This document shows, one piece after another, positions 14,277 to 21,815 of a DNA stretch of 43,149 bases. The DNA comes from Clostridiales bacterium UBA4644 (GTDB taxonomy: Bacteria > Bacillota > Clostridia > Oscillospirales > Butyricicoccaceae), in NCBI GenBank assembly GCA_002405755.1, contig DHMK01000003.1, forward strand, positions 1 through 43,149, given 5' to 3'. The notes under the pieces are model-generated. The model saw only the letters and a list, made by a program, of their open reading frames with translations, had not been told where the DNA came from and ran no database searches. Both the position numbers and the translations under genes were made by a program. Position 1 is the stretch's first letter. Every line of letters begins with the position of its first letter.

Positions 14277-15455
14277 ATGGATTTGTTTGAAAAATGCTAC
14301 CGACGCTCCCCCATCGATGACCTGCGGGAGCAGGATCTGTTTCCCTACTTCCGGGAACTCCAGTCCCGGCAGGATACCGAGGTCATCATGGAGGGACGCC
14401 GCCGGATCATGCTTGGCTCCAACAACTATCTGGGACTCACCACCCAGCCGGAGGTGATGCAGGCCGGTCTGGATGCGCTGCGCTGCTACGGCACCGGCTG
14501 CTCCGGCTCCCGCCTGCTCAACGGCACATTGGAGCTCCACCTGACCTTCGAGCGTGAGATGGCCGCCTTTCTGCGCAAGGAGGATGTGGTCACCTTTTCC
14601 ACCGGCTTCCAGTCCAACCTGGGCATCATTTCCGCGCTGGTGGGTCTGGGTGACTATGTGATCTGCGACCGGGAAAACCACGCCAGCATCTACGATGCCT
14701 GCCGGCTCAGCTACGGCAAAATGCTCCGCTACCGCCATAACGATATGGCCGATCTGGAGGCCCAGCTGCAAAAGGTGCCGGAAAAAGCCGGCTGCCTGAT
14801 CGTCACTGACGGCGTCTTTTCCATGGGCGGCGATATCGCCGATCTTCCCGCCATCGTCCGTCTGGCGAAGCAATACGGCGCACGGACCATGGTCGACGAT
14901 GCCCACGGCTTCGGCGTTATCGGCGAGGGCGGCCGCGGCACCGCCAGCTACTACGGGCTAGAGGATCAGGTGGATGTTTATATGGGCACCTTCTCCAAGT
15001 CGCTGGCCAGTCTGGGCGGCTATATGGCGGCCCAGGCCCGGGTCTGCGACTACGTCCGCTGCAATTCCCGCCCCTATATCTTCTCCGCCTCCGTTCCCCC
15101 GGCCTGCATCGCCGTGGCAAACGCCGCGCTGCGCTATCTCGCCGCCCATCCGGAGCGGCAGGCTCAGCTGCAGTCCATCTCCCGCTATATGCGGGACAAG
15201 CTCACAGAGCGGGGCGTTAAGATCATGATGGCGGAAACCCCCATCATCCCCATCTACACCTACGAGCCGGAGGTCACCCTCCGCGCCCAGAAGGCCCTTT
15301 ATGAACGGGGCGTTTATGTAAACGCCACCCTGCCTCCCGCCTGCGCTCCCGGCGGCTGCCTGCTGCGCTGCAGCCTGATGGCCACCCACACCGCCGCGCA
15401 GGTGGACGAAGCCGTGGATATCATTGCGGCTGTTTTGAAGGAGCTTGCTCTGTGA
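14277..15455 (+). CDS. Serine palmitoyltransferase-like alpha-oxoamine synthase
   Basis: This 392-aa PLP enzyme is of the alpha-oxoamine synthase family (BioF, KBL, HemA, SPT), which condenses an amino acid with an acyl thioester. The PLP lysine is Lys241 in GTFSKSLASLGG; Asp207 and His210 lie in VDDAHG. Features favouring serine palmitoyltransferase over BioF/KBL are FSTGFQSNLGIIS, HASIYDAC, RYRHN, RPYIFSASVPP and the ending VNATLPPA...LLRCSLMATHT. These closely resemble the Sphingomonas and Bacteroides enzymes as I recall them. The substrate would be serine (or alanine/glycine) plus a long acyl-CoA or acyl-ACP, giving a 3-keto long-chain base. It overlaps the next gene, a short-chain dehydrogenase that could do the following reduction. 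Family is certain; SPT activity is inferred. Confidence 0.8.
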   Translation: MDLFEKCYRRSPIDDLREQDLFPYFRELQSRQDTEVIMEGRRRIMLGSNNYLGLTTQPEVMQAGLDALRCYGTGCSGSRLLNGTLELHLTFEREMAAFLRKEDVVTFSTGFQSNLGIISALVGLGDYVICDRENHASIYDACRLSYGKMLRYRHNDMADLEAQLQKVPEKAGCLIVTDGVFSMGGDIADLPAIVRLAKQYGARTMVDDAHGFGVIGEGGRGTASYYGLEDQVDVYMGTFSKSLASLGGYMAAQARVCDYVRCNSRPYIFSASVPPACIAVANAALRYLAAHPERQAQLQSISRYMRDKLTERGVKIMMAETPIIPIYTYEPEVTLRAQKALYERGVYVNATLPPACAPGGCLLRCSLMATHTAAQVDEAVDIIAAVLKELAL

Positions 15456-16246
15456 GCCGGGTGGCATTGGTCACCGGCGGCACCTCCGGCATCGGACTGT
15501 GCACGGCCCGCGCGCTGGCGGCCCAGGGCTGCCGGGTCTATACCTTCAGCCGCCGGGGCGGCGCGCCGGAAGGGGCGATCACCCATCTGCAGGCAGACGT
15601 CACCCGGGAGGATCAGCTCCGTGCCGCCGCAGAGACCATCCTGCAGCAGGAGGGCCGCATCGACATCGTGGTGAACAACGCGGGCTTCGGCATCTCCGGC
15701 GCAGTGGAGTTTACCGAGACCTCCGAGGCGCAAAAGCAGTTTGATGTGAACTTTTTCGGCATGGTGCGGGTAAACCGCGTGCTGCTGCCCATCCTGCGGC
15801 AGCAGGGCGGCGGCCGTATCGTCAATATCAGCTCCGTGGCCGGCCCCATCCCCATCCCCTTCCAGGCCTATTATTCCGCCGCCAAGGCCGCCGTTGACAG
15901 CTACACGCTGGCGCTGCACAACGAGGTGAAGCCCTTCGGCATCACGGTCTGCGCCGTCCTGCCCGGCGACATCCGCACGGGCTTCACCGCCGCCCGGGAA
16001 AAATCCGCCGCAGGCGATGAGCTTTACGGCGGTCGCATCTCCCGCTCGGTGGCCACCATGGAAAAGGACGAGCAGGGCGGCATGGACCCCGCCGCCGCAG
16101 GCCGCTTTATCTGCCACGCGGCCCTGAAAAAGCACACCCGCCCCCTGATGGCCATCGGCCTGCAGTATCAGGCGTTCTGTATGATCGTCAAGCTGCTGCC
16201 CCGCCGCTTTACCAACTGGCTGGTGGGCCTGATTTACGCAAAATGA
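15452..16246 (+). CDS. Short-chain dehydrogenase/reductase, candidate 3-ketodihydrosphingosine-type reductase
   Basis: This 264-aa classical SDR starts at GTG 15452, inside the stop of the SPT-like gene (GTGA overlap), so translation is coupled. The NADP(H)-binding motif is TGGTSGIG (~res 8-15). It also has NNAG (~res 75-78), the catalytic Ser in ISSVAG, and YxxxK in YYSAAK (~res 140-145). The C terminus is hydrophobic/basic (KLLPRRFTNWLVGLIYAK), as in membrane-associated SDRs acting on lipid substrates. Because it is coupled to an alpha-oxoamine synthase, the natural guess is reduction of the 3-keto product. SDR substrate cannot be told from sequence alone; KBL-type products would be an alternative. 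Confidence 0.85.
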   Translation: MSRVALVTGGTSGIGLCTARALAAQGCRVYTFSRRGGAPEGAITHLQADVTREDQLRAAAETILQQEGRIDIVVNNAGFGISGAVEFTETSEAQKQFDVNFFGMVRVNRVLLPILRQQGGGRIVNISSVAGPIPIPFQAYYSAAKAAVDSYTLALHNEVKPFGITVCAVLPGDIRTGFTAAREKSAAGDELYGGRISRSVATMEKDEQGGMDPAAAGRFICHAALKKHTRPLMAIGLQYQAFCMIVKLLPRRFTNWLVGLIYAK

Positions 16247-16271
16247 CCGTCCCCCGCCCCGGACGGAGGAT

Positions 16272-16307
16272 GCGGGCTCCTGCTTCAGACGCAGAGCCCG
16301 CTTTTTT
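16272..16307 (+). terminator. Terminator of the SPT-like/SDR operon
   Basis: GCGGGCT (16272-16278) and AGCCCGC (16295-16301), with an inner TGC/GCA pairing, followed by TTTTTT. Confidence 0.85.
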
Positions 16308-16317
16308 GCAGTTTTGA

Positions 16318-16346
16318 TTGACATCTCCCCGCCGCCGGGGTATGCT
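16318..16346 (+). promoter_or_regulatory. Promoter of the chromate-family transporter genes
   Basis: TTGACA (16318-16323), 17-bp spacer, TATGCT (16341-16346), 24 bp before ATG 16370. Confidence 0.75.
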
Positions 16347-16369
16347 ATGCACCAGTGAGGTGTTCCTTT

Positions 16370-16972
16370 ATGCAGTTCTCTTCCAAGCCTGCCGGTGGCA
16401 AACGTCTTCTGCCCCGGCTGTTTCTGACCTTTCTCAAGATCGGCGCCTTTACCTTCGGCGGCGGCTACGCCATGATCGCCCTGCTGGAAAGCGAGATCAT
16501 CGACAGACAGGGCTGGCTTTCCCGGGAGGAGTTTCTGGACATGGTGGCCATCGCCGAATCCACCCCCGGCCCGGTAGCCATCAACAGCGCCACCTATATC
16601 GGCTACCGGCTGTGCGGCGTTTGGGGCTCTGCCGCCGCCACGCTGGCGGTGTGTCTGCCGTCCTTCGCCATCATTTATCTGATCTCCCTGTTTTTTGACC
16701 GGTTCCTTTCGCTGGTCTGGGTGGAGCGGGCCTTCCGTGGGATCCGGGTCTGCGTGATCTATCTGATCTGCTCTGCCGGGCTGCGAATGCTGAAGGCGCT
16801 GGAAAAAACCGTCCTCTCCCGTCTGCTGCTGATCGCCGTCCTGCTGGTGATGACGGCCTTTTCCCTTCTTTCCGTTCGCTTTTCCTCGGTGTTTTATATC
16901 CTGATCTGCGGCACGCTGAGCCTGTTTCTCTTTTTGCTGGGCCGCCTGCGCCAAAAGGAGGGAGACCGATGA
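16370..16972 (+). CDS. Chromate transporter (CHR) family, first half-size subunit
   Basis: This 200-aa membrane protein runs from ATG 16370, with GAGGTG 7 bases upstream; the frame can extend to a GTG at 16355 that lacks a site. It carries the CHR signature: FLKIGAFTFGGGYAMIALL near the N terminus, then a conserved ESTPGPVAINSATYIGY motif (~res 63-79) and five to six hydrophobic helices. Half-size CHR proteins work as a pair with a homologous partner of opposite topology, and the next gene is that partner, overlapping by ATGA. The substrate may be chromate or another oxyanion; in gut anaerobes it has not been settled. The pair has its own promoter. Confidence 0.88.
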   Translation: MQFSSKPAGGKRLLPRLFLTFLKIGAFTFGGGYAMIALLESEIIDRQGWLSREEFLDMVAIAESTPGPVAINSATYIGYRLCGVWGSAAATLAVCLPSFAIIYLISLFFDRFLSLVWVERAFRGIRVCVIYLICSAGLRMLKALEKTVLSRLLLIAVLLVMTAFSLLSVRFSSVFYILICGTLSLFLFLLGRLRQKEGDR

Positions 16973-17538
16973 TCCTGCGGCTTTTCCTTGCCTTTCTGAA
17001 GATCGGCGCAGTCTCCTTCGGCGGCGGCTACGGCATGATCTCCCTGATCCGGGAGACCGTCCTTTCCAACGGCTGGCTGACGGAGGGCGACTTTCTCAGC
17101 TTCATTGCCGTCTCCGAATCCACCCCCGGCCCGCTGGCCGTCAATATGGCGACCTTTATCGGCTCCTCCCAGGCGGGCCTTCCCGGCGCTGCGGTCGCCA
17201 CGCTGGGCGTGGTGCTGCCCTCCTTCTGCATCATCCTTCTCATCGCCGCTCTGCTGCGGGATCTGCTGCGCTATGCCGGCGTAGAGGCCTTTCTCCGCGG
17301 CGTCCGCCCCTGCGTGGTGGCCATGATCCTTTCCACCGCCGTCACCATGGGACTGAGCACGCTGCTGGGGCTTTCCCGCCTGGGCGAGCCGCTGCTGCCG
17401 GACTGGCGGAGCATTGCTGTGCTGCTTTTGCTGCTGGCCTTCCGTCTGCTCTGGCAGGCCCGCCGGAGCAAGCCCCCCTCCCCCATGCTGACGCTGCTGC
17501 TCTCGGCCCTGCTGGGCATGGGGCTGTTTTCTCTGTAG
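16969..17538 (+). CDS. Chromate transporter (CHR) family, second half-size subunit
   Basis: This 189-aa membrane protein is homologous to the preceding one. It repeats FLKIGAVSFGGGYGMISLI at the N terminus and ESTPGPLAVNMATFIG (~res 49-64), followed by hydrophobic helices ending in LLGMGLFSL. The start ATG overlaps the previous stop (ATGA at 16969), so the two halves are made together. It is a tandem duplication product typical of the short-chain CHR subfamily. Confidence 0.88.
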   Translation: MILRLFLAFLKIGAVSFGGGYGMISLIRETVLSNGWLTEGDFLSFIAVSESTPGPLAVNMATFIGSSQAGLPGAAVATLGVVLPSFCIILLIAALLRDLLRYAGVEAFLRGVRPCVVAMILSTAVTMGLSTLLGLSRLGEPLLPDWRSIAVLLLLLAFRLLWQARRSKPPSPMLTLLLSALLGMGLFSL

Positions 17539-17633
17539 GAAATGAAAAAGTCTTGACCTGCAGCCGGCTTCAGGTGCTGCGCTGACCATATCCGTGCCCG
17601 GCAGCCCCGCCGCCGAAAAGGAGGATCCCTTTT

Positions 17634-18737
17634 ATGGAATACCGAGCGCTTCCCCCCGGCGCTCCCACAGAGCGCTTCAGCACGCTTGGGCTGGGCCTTG
17701 GCGGCATCCAGCAGGCCCCGGCGACAGAGATCCGGCAGGTCATCGAGACCGCCATCGCCCACGGCGTCAACTTCTTCGACCTCTGTGCCGGCGCTGCCAG
17801 GACCTACGAGCCCTTCGGCCAGGCCATCCGCGGCCGCCGGGAGCAGGTCTTCTTCCAGCTTCATCTGGGCGCCGTCTACAACGAAAGCGGCGAATACAGC
17901 TGGTCCCGGGAACTGAGCGAGATCCAGCGCACCTTCGCCTGGGAGCCGGAAATGCTGGGCACCGACTATGCGGACTTCGGCTTTCTCCACTGCGTGGACG
18001 AGCTGGCAGATATCGACGCCTTGGAAAAAAACGGAATTCTGGAGTTTGCTCAGTCCATGCGCCGGGCCGGCCATCTCCGCCATCTGGGCTTTTCCTCCCA
18101 TACGCCCGCCGTGGCCCAGCGTCTGCTGGACACCGGCCTGATGGACATGATGATGTTTTCCATCAACCCCGCCTACGATCTGGAGCAGGGCGATGAATAT
18201 GCCCTGGGCTCCAGCGGCGAGCGGGCGGCGCTGTTCCGCCGGTGTCAGGCGGAGGGCGTGGGCATCTCCGTCATGAAGCCCTTTTTTGCCGGCAAGCTCC
18301 TCTCCGAAGCGGAATCGCCCTTCCATCAGGCCCTGACCCGCTTCCAGTGCCTGCAATATGCCCTGGACCGGCCCGGCGTGCTGTCTGTGGTCCCCGGCGT
18401 CCGCGGCATGGACGATCTGCAGGCCCTGCTGAGCTTCCCCCAGTCCGCCGCCGAAGCGCGGGATTATTCCTGCATTGGGCAGTTCTCCCCGCCCGGCGCC
18501 ACCGGCTGCTGCGTCTACTGCAACCACTGCCAGCCCTGCCCCGCCGGCATCGATGTGGGTCTGGTCAACAAATATTACGACCTGGCCCGGGCCGGCGATG
18601 CCCTTGCCGCCAGCCATTACGGCAAGCTCTCCGTCAACGCTTCCGCCTGTATTTCCTGCGGGCATTGCGCCGCCCGCTGTCCCTTCGGCGTGGACCAGCC
18701 CTCCCGCATGGAAGAGATCGCCCGCTTTTTTGCCTGA
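17634..18737 (+). CDS. Aldo/keto reductase with C-terminal 4Fe-4S ferredoxin domain
   Basis: This 367-aa protein starts at ATG 17634, with AGGAGG at about 17620. Res 1-270 form an aldo/keto reductase barrel (LGLGLGGIQ, GVNFFDLCAGA, HLGFSSHTP, SVMKPFFAGKL). The usual catalytic Tyr region (D-x-A-x-x-Y) appears altered to FFDLCAGA...YE. The C-terminal part has two cysteine clusters, CCVYCNHCQPCP (~res 286-297) and CISCGHCAARCPF (~res 340-352), expected to bind 4Fe-4S centres. Such fusions are common in anaerobes and are thought to take electrons from ferredoxin-type carriers; the substrate is unknown. The 95-bp gap before it has no obvious promoter, so read-through from the CHR pair is possible. 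Confidence 0.88.
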   Translation: MEYRALPPGAPTERFSTLGLGLGGIQQAPATEIRQVIETAIAHGVNFFDLCAGAARTYEPFGQAIRGRREQVFFQLHLGAVYNESGEYSWSRELSEIQRTFAWEPEMLGTDYADFGFLHCVDELADIDALEKNGILEFAQSMRRAGHLRHLGFSSHTPAVAQRLLDTGLMDMMMFSINPAYDLEQGDEYALGSSGERAALFRRCQAEGVGISVMKPFFAGKLLSEAESPFHQALTRFQCLQYALDRPGVLSVVPGVRGMDDLQALLSFPQSAAEARDYSCIGQFSPPGATGCCVYCNHCQPCPAGIDVGLVNKYYDLARAGDALAASHYGKLSVNASACISCGHCAARCPFGVDQPSRMEEIARFFA

Positions 18738-18852
18738 ACCGGAGGAGCTTATGCTGCTGAAAGCGCCTTCTCCCGCCTGCGTCCCTGCGCCGCTCTCTTT
18801 GAGGTGTCGGCAGTCCGCCCGGGAGCTTCCGGGAGCTTTCGGAGGTGACCCC

Positions 18853-19398
18853 ATGAACGAGCTTCCCCCCGGCGCCGTTTTGCTGGCCGTCCGGCCCTTT
18901 TCCGGCGGGAGCGGGCGCTCCCACGCCCTTTTGCAGCAGCTGGCGGCAGCCTATGCCCCGCCGGAGCGGCTGACGCTGGCCTTCGGCCCCCAGGGCAAGC
19001 CCTTTTTCCCGGCCTGTCCCGGCCTGCGCTTCAGCATCAGCCACAGCGGCGGGCTTTGGCTTTGCGCCCTTTCTGCGGAGGAGGTGGGGCTGGACGTGCA
19101 GCGGCAGGACGCCCGCCCCTGGCAGGCCATGGCGGAGCGGTATTTCCACCCCAATGAGGCCGCCTTTGTCCGCACTCGCGGCGAGACCGCCTTTTTTGAG
19201 GTCTGGAGCGCCCGGGAAAGCTATCTGAAATACCGTGGCACAGGCCTTCTGCTGCCTGCCCGGAGCGTTTCCACCGTAGACGCCGCAGGCCGCTTCCCCG
19301 CTCTGCCGGATGCCGTTCTGACCCGTCCCGCCTTCCGCCCGGGCTTTTCCCTCTTTCTCTGTACAAAAAAACAGCCAGGGGAGCTCCTCTGGCTGTAA
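18853..19398 (+). CDS. 4'-phosphopantetheinyl transferase (Sfp/AcpT-like)
   Basis: This 181-aa enzyme would move phosphopantetheine from CoA to a Ser of a carrier protein. It has FGPQGKPFF (~res 42-50), FSISHSGG (~res 60-67), the Mg-binding GLDVQ (~res 83-87) and WSARESYLKYRGTGL, a form of the W-x-x-KE-x-x-x-K motif with Arg for Lys. I choose ATG 18853 because GGAGGTGA lies at 18841-18848. An in-frame ATG at 18751 also has GGAGGAG upstream and would add 34 residues not usual for the family. The gene sits 16 bp (or 115 bp) after the aldo/keto reductase. A carrier-protein-modifying enzyme close to an SPT-like synthase is suggestive, but no carrier protein gene is in the window. Confidence 0.85.
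   Translation: MNELPPGAVLLAVRPFSGGSGRSHALLQQLAAAYAPPERLTLAFGPQGKPFFPACPGLRFSISHSGGLWLCALSAEEVGLDVQRQDARPWQAMAERYFHPNEAAFVRTRGETAFFEVWSARESYLKYRGTGLLLPARSVSTVDAAGRFPALPDAVLTRPAFRPGFSLFLCTKKQPGELLWL
19364..19395 (-). terminator. Terminator of the dipeptide epimerase, inside the transferase 3' end
   Basis: On the minus strand CAGCCAGAGGAGCTCCCCTGGCTG (complement 19395-19372) is a near-perfect hairpin followed by TTTTTTT. It lies within the last codons of the phosphopantetheinyl transferase. Confidence 0.75.
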
Positions 19399-19410
19399 GC
19401 CGCCGCTTTT

Positions 19411-19437
19411 CCGCCGTTCCGGCGGCTTTTTCTTTTT
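19411..19437 (+). terminator. Terminator of the aldo/keto reductase-transferase transcript
   Basis: CCGCCG (19411-19416), loop TTC, CGGCGG (19420-19425), then a T-rich tract. It reaches the stop codon of the convergent epimerase. Confidence 0.75.
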
Positions 19438-20533
19438 ATTCCAACCAGGTAAGGTAAGCGGGATCGATGCCCTGAATGCCCAGGCCCGGCGCATCGGAGA
19501 CGGTGATCTCCTTCTCCCGAAACACTGCGCCGCCCTGGATGGGATCCACCGAGCAAAGCACCGGCCCGTCCAGATCCACCTTGGTGATGATCTTTTTTGC
19601 ACAGGCCAGCTCCACCGCCGCGTTGACGGCGATCTTGGCCTCCAGCATACAGCCGATCATGCATTCCACCCCATAGACCTCGGCGGCGGAGGCGATCTTC
19701 AGGGCGTTATACAGTCCGCCGCACTTCATCAGCTTGATGTTCACCAGATCCGCCGCCCGCATCTGCATGATCCGCAGGGCATCCTCGGGGGAAAAGACGC
19801 TCTCATCCGCCAAAACGGGCACATAGCTGCGCTCGGTGACATATTTCAGACCGTCAAAATCATGAGCCGCCACCGGCTGCTCCACAAACTCGATCTGCAG
19901 CCCCCGCTCCTGCATCTGATTCAGGATCCGGACGGCCTCCTTGGGCTGCCACGCCTGATTGGCGTCGATGCGGATGCAGACCTGCTGTCCCACCGCCTGC
20001 CGCACTGCGGCCAGCCGGGCCACATCCAGCGTGGGATCCGCGCCCACCTTGACCTTCAGGCAGTCATAGCCCCGGCGGACGGCGTCCAGCGCATCCCGGG
20101 CCATCTCCTCCGGCGGATTGACGCTGATGGTGATATCCGTAATGATCTGTCTGCGCGCGCCGCCCATGAGCTTATGCACCGGGATATCATAAAGCTGGCC
20201 GTAAAGATCCCAGAGGGCCATGTCCACGGCGGCCTTGGCGCTGGTGTTTTTAACGACGGACCGCTGCACCGCCTGCATCAGATCCTCAAAATCATCTACC
20301 TCCCGGCCGAGAATGGCCTTTGCGATATGATCCCGGATGGCGCCCAGAATGCTGCCCGTGGTGTCGCCGGTGATCACGCCGGTGGGCGGCGCTTCGCCAT
20401 AGCCCACGGCGCCCACGTCGGTGCGCACCTCCACGATCACATCCTCCACGCTGTCTACCCGGCGCAGGGCGGTCTTAAAGGGGACTCTCAGGGGAACGGA
20501 GATCCTGCCAAGCCGGACTTCTGTGATTCGCAT
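19436..20533 (-). CDS. Dipeptide epimerase (L-Ala-D/L-Glu epimerase type), enolase superfamily
   Basis: This 365-aa protein starts at ATG 20533-20531, with AGGAGG just upstream; a longer frame to 20572 lacks a site. The N-terminal capping domain begins MRITEVRLG. The barrel carries the catalytic Lys pair in CLKVKVG, metal ligands Asp in IRIDANQAW, Glu in FVEQPV and Asp in LADESV, and the second catalytic Lys in NIKLMKCGG. This is the pattern of L-Ala-D/L-Glu and related dipeptide epimerases of the muconate-lactonizing group. These enzymes help use murein or dietary dipeptides containing D-residues. It lies downstream of a LysE-type exporter and near a peptide importer and four aminopeptidases, which fits peptide scavenging. 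Exact dipeptide specificity is unknown. Confidence 0.88.
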   Translation of the reverse strand: MRITEVRLGRISVPLRVPFKTALRRVDSVEDVIVEVRTDVGAVGYGEAPPTGVITGDTTGSILGAIRDHIAKAILGREVDDFEDLMQAVQRSVVKNTSAKAAVDMALWDLYGQLYDIPVHKLMGGARRQIITDITISVNPPEEMARDALDAVRRGYDCLKVKVGADPTLDVARLAAVRQAVGQQVCIRIDANQAWQPKEAVRILNQMQERGLQIEFVEQPVAAHDFDGLKYVTERSYVPVLADESVFSPEDALRIMQMRAADLVNIKLMKCGGLYNALKIASAAEVYGVECMIGCMLEAKIAVNAAVELACAKKIITKVDLDGPVLCSVDPIQGGAVFREKEITVSDAPGLGIQGIDPAYLTWLE

Positions 20534-20554
20534 GATATTCCTCCTTTTTATTTC

Positions 20555-20587
20555 AAAAGCGGCACAGGGCAAAGCGCCATGTGCCGT
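20555..20587 (-). terminator. Weak terminator between LysE-type gene and epimerase
   Basis: On the minus strand CGGCACATGG pairs (one bulge) with CCTGTGCCG and is followed by only four T. It may lower rather than stop read-through into the epimerase. Confidence 0.45.
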
Positions 20588-20599
20588 TTTAATTCTTCT

Positions 20600-21184
20600 T
20601 TACCGGATCGCCGTCCAGGCGCAAAACACCAGCGACGCCGCCATCAGCAAGCTGATGGGCAGACGCCATCTCTCATAAAGCCGCCGGATGCTCTGCCCAA
20701 ACAGGCACCAGATCACCGCCGACAGCAGGATCATCAGGCAAAAGGCCAGCGAGACCCCCGCCACCGCGGAAAAGCCGGTGGTAAAGGGCATGACATAAAC
20801 GGAAAACATACTCAGGGCGGAAAGCCAGCTCTTCATATTGAGACACTGGAGCAAAACGCCTGCCATAAAGGTGTTTTCTCCCTGCTTTTCCCGCCCTGCG
20901 CCCTTCTGAAAGCCGCTTTTCGCCATGCAGAAGGCCAGATAGAGCATATACGCCGCCCCCAGCCATTTCAGGTAGACCGATGCCGCCGGCAGCCACCTGG
21001 CCAGCAAAACATTCAGCCCGCCGCAGATCAGCGCCTTCAGCAGCAGGGTCAGGGCGCTGCCGGAGAGAAATCTCACGCTGCCCCGCAGCCCGTGTTGAAT
21101 GCCCAGATACATGCTCATCAGGTTGTTTGGCCCCGGCGTGACAGACGAGACCGCCATATAGATCAGCAAAGCGGAAAGATTCAT
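20600..21184 (-). CDS. LysE/RhtB-family amino-acid exporter
   Basis: This 194-aa membrane protein has about six hydrophobic helices. The start MNLSALLIYMAVSSVTPGPNN contains the family's S-x-TPGPNN signature (~res 14-20). The L-x-GSA-x-x-L-x-x-K segment and a helix ending in CLFGQSIRRL follow family layout, and the length is normal (190-210 aa). TAGGAGG precedes the ATG. LysE/RhtB proteins export amino acids such as lysine, threonine or homoserine, and they often relieve build-up from imported peptides, which fits the neighbouring epimerase and peptide importer. A good promoter lies at 21215-21243. Confidence 0.88.
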   Translation of the reverse strand: MNLSALLIYMAVSSVTPGPNNLMSMYLGIQHGLRGSVRFLSGSALTLLLKALICGGLNVLLARWLPAASVYLKWLGAAYMLYLAFCMAKSGFQKGAGREKQGENTFMAGVLLQCLNMKSWLSALSMFSVYVMPFTTGFSAVAGVSLAFCLMILLSAVIWCLFGQSIRRLYERWRLPISLLMAASLVFCAWTAIR

Positions 21185-21214
21185 GCGCGGCGCCTCCTAA
21201 AAATGATCGGCCTT

Positions 21215-21243
21215 ATTGTACCGCAGATCCACGGCTTTGGCAA
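21215..21243 (-). promoter_or_regulatory. Promoter of the LysE-type exporter
   Basis: On the minus strand TTGCCA (21243-21238), 17-bp spacer and TACAAT (21220-21215), ~30 bp before the start codon. The remaining gap to 21300 shows no gene. Confidence 0.7.
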
Positions 21244-21300
21244 GCAGGGCCTGCAATATTTTCCAAAAGATCGCCGTCCGCCGCCGGCTATGCCGCGCTG

Positions 21301-21578
21301 TTATTCCTCCGCCGTCTGAAACTCGAGCTTCCAGCCGCCCTCCCGGATGCCCGGAAGCTTCTCCAGCAGCTGCCCCAATATCTCCTCCGCATTCTCCTGT
21401 GCCTGCTCCAGAAGACCCCGCTCCAGCGCCTTCTTTTCCATCGCCTTTTCGCATTCCGCGTTAAATTTTGTCTGATCCTCTACGGTCACCGGATCAAACA
21501 GGCCATTTTTCTGATCTCCCACCTCCTCAAGTCCTTTTTGGTGAACATCCACTCCGTGATCTGTCCTGCCTTGTTCAT
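21301..21578 (-). pseudogene. DUF4230-like protein remnant, truncated and frameshifted
   Basis: The only start with a ribosome site (AAAGGAG) is ATG 21578-21576, giving MNKAGQITEWMFTKK and then a stop after 30 codons. A second frame, one base off, continues with GLEEVGDQKNGLFDP and ends in a helix-rich tail (ALERGLLEQAQENAEEILG, then WKLEF). That resembles the C-terminal end of DUF4230 proteins. Adding one A to the five-A run (T run at 21535-21539 on the plus strand) joins the two frames into a ~90-aa product. This is about half the usual DUF4230 length, so the gene is also 5' truncated. Family match is from memory and moderate. Confidence 0.45.
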
Positions 21579-21649
21579 GCTTTTTCTCCTTTCTGTTTCC
21601 CGCCATGTGGCGCGGTTTCTCTTACAGCCGCTGTTTTTTCGCGTCTTTC

Positions 21650-21810
21650 AAAAAAGAAAAAGCGCGGAGCTAAGGCTCCGCGCCGAAAAACGCACACCTT
21701 CAGCTGCCGCGACGCAAGCTCCGCAAACCCCAGGGAATGCGAAAAGAAGAGTGCATTTTTACCGAAGTAAATTGCGCACTCCCGGGGCTTCTGTATGAAC
21801 TTGCGTCGCA
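21650..21810 (-). ncRNA. Structured small RNA candidate (6S-like possible)
   Basis: The minus strand has an extended -10 promoter, a long bracketed fold and a terminator, with no convincing ORF. The 5' GCUGC-GACGCAAG (about 21812-21800) pairs with CUUGCGUCGCGGCAGC (about 21720-21705). Inside, CCCCGGGAGUGC pairs with GCAUUCCCUGGGG (12 bp, one bulge). An apical hairpin has a UUCG loop flanked by UUUAC/GUAAA. Between the outer and inner stems is an internal loop of about 9-12 nt on each side. The final hairpin plus T tract ends the RNA, total ~160 nt. A closing stem, central bubble and apical arm recall 6S RNA, but I do not see enough conserved sequence to name it. It lacks the SRP GGAAG/GCAG core, and tmRNA and RNase P features are absent. 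Confidence 0.5.
21655..21683 (-). terminator. Terminator of the RNA candidate
   Basis: GCGCGGAGC (21683-21675 on the minus strand) and GCTCCGCGC (21670-21662) form a 9-bp stem with a four-base loop, followed by TTTTTC. Confidence 0.8.
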
Positions 21811-21815
21811 GCTTC

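Noticed and set aside
14277..15455. 8-amino-7-oxononanoate synthase (BioF) or glycine C-acetyltransferase
   Set aside because: No biotin genes or threonine dehydrogenase nearby, and the motif set around the acyl pocket and C terminus is SPT-like; kept only as an alternative.
15314..16954. 546-codon minus-strand frame across the SPT-like, SDR and CHR genes
   Set aside because: It crosses three well-supported plus-strand genes plus a terminator and promoter, and has Gln/Gly/His-rich shadow composition.
19862..21319. 485-codon plus-strand frame opposite the epimerase and LysE-type exporter
   Set aside because: Shadow of two recognised minus-strand genes; no start site and no domain.
21530..21545. 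Programmed -1 frameshift at C-AAA-AAG in the DUF4230-like remnant
   Set aside because: The heptamer lacks the A/G needed for efficient P-site slippage, and other frame breaks in the window show the same one-base loss, so mutation or sequence error is simpler.
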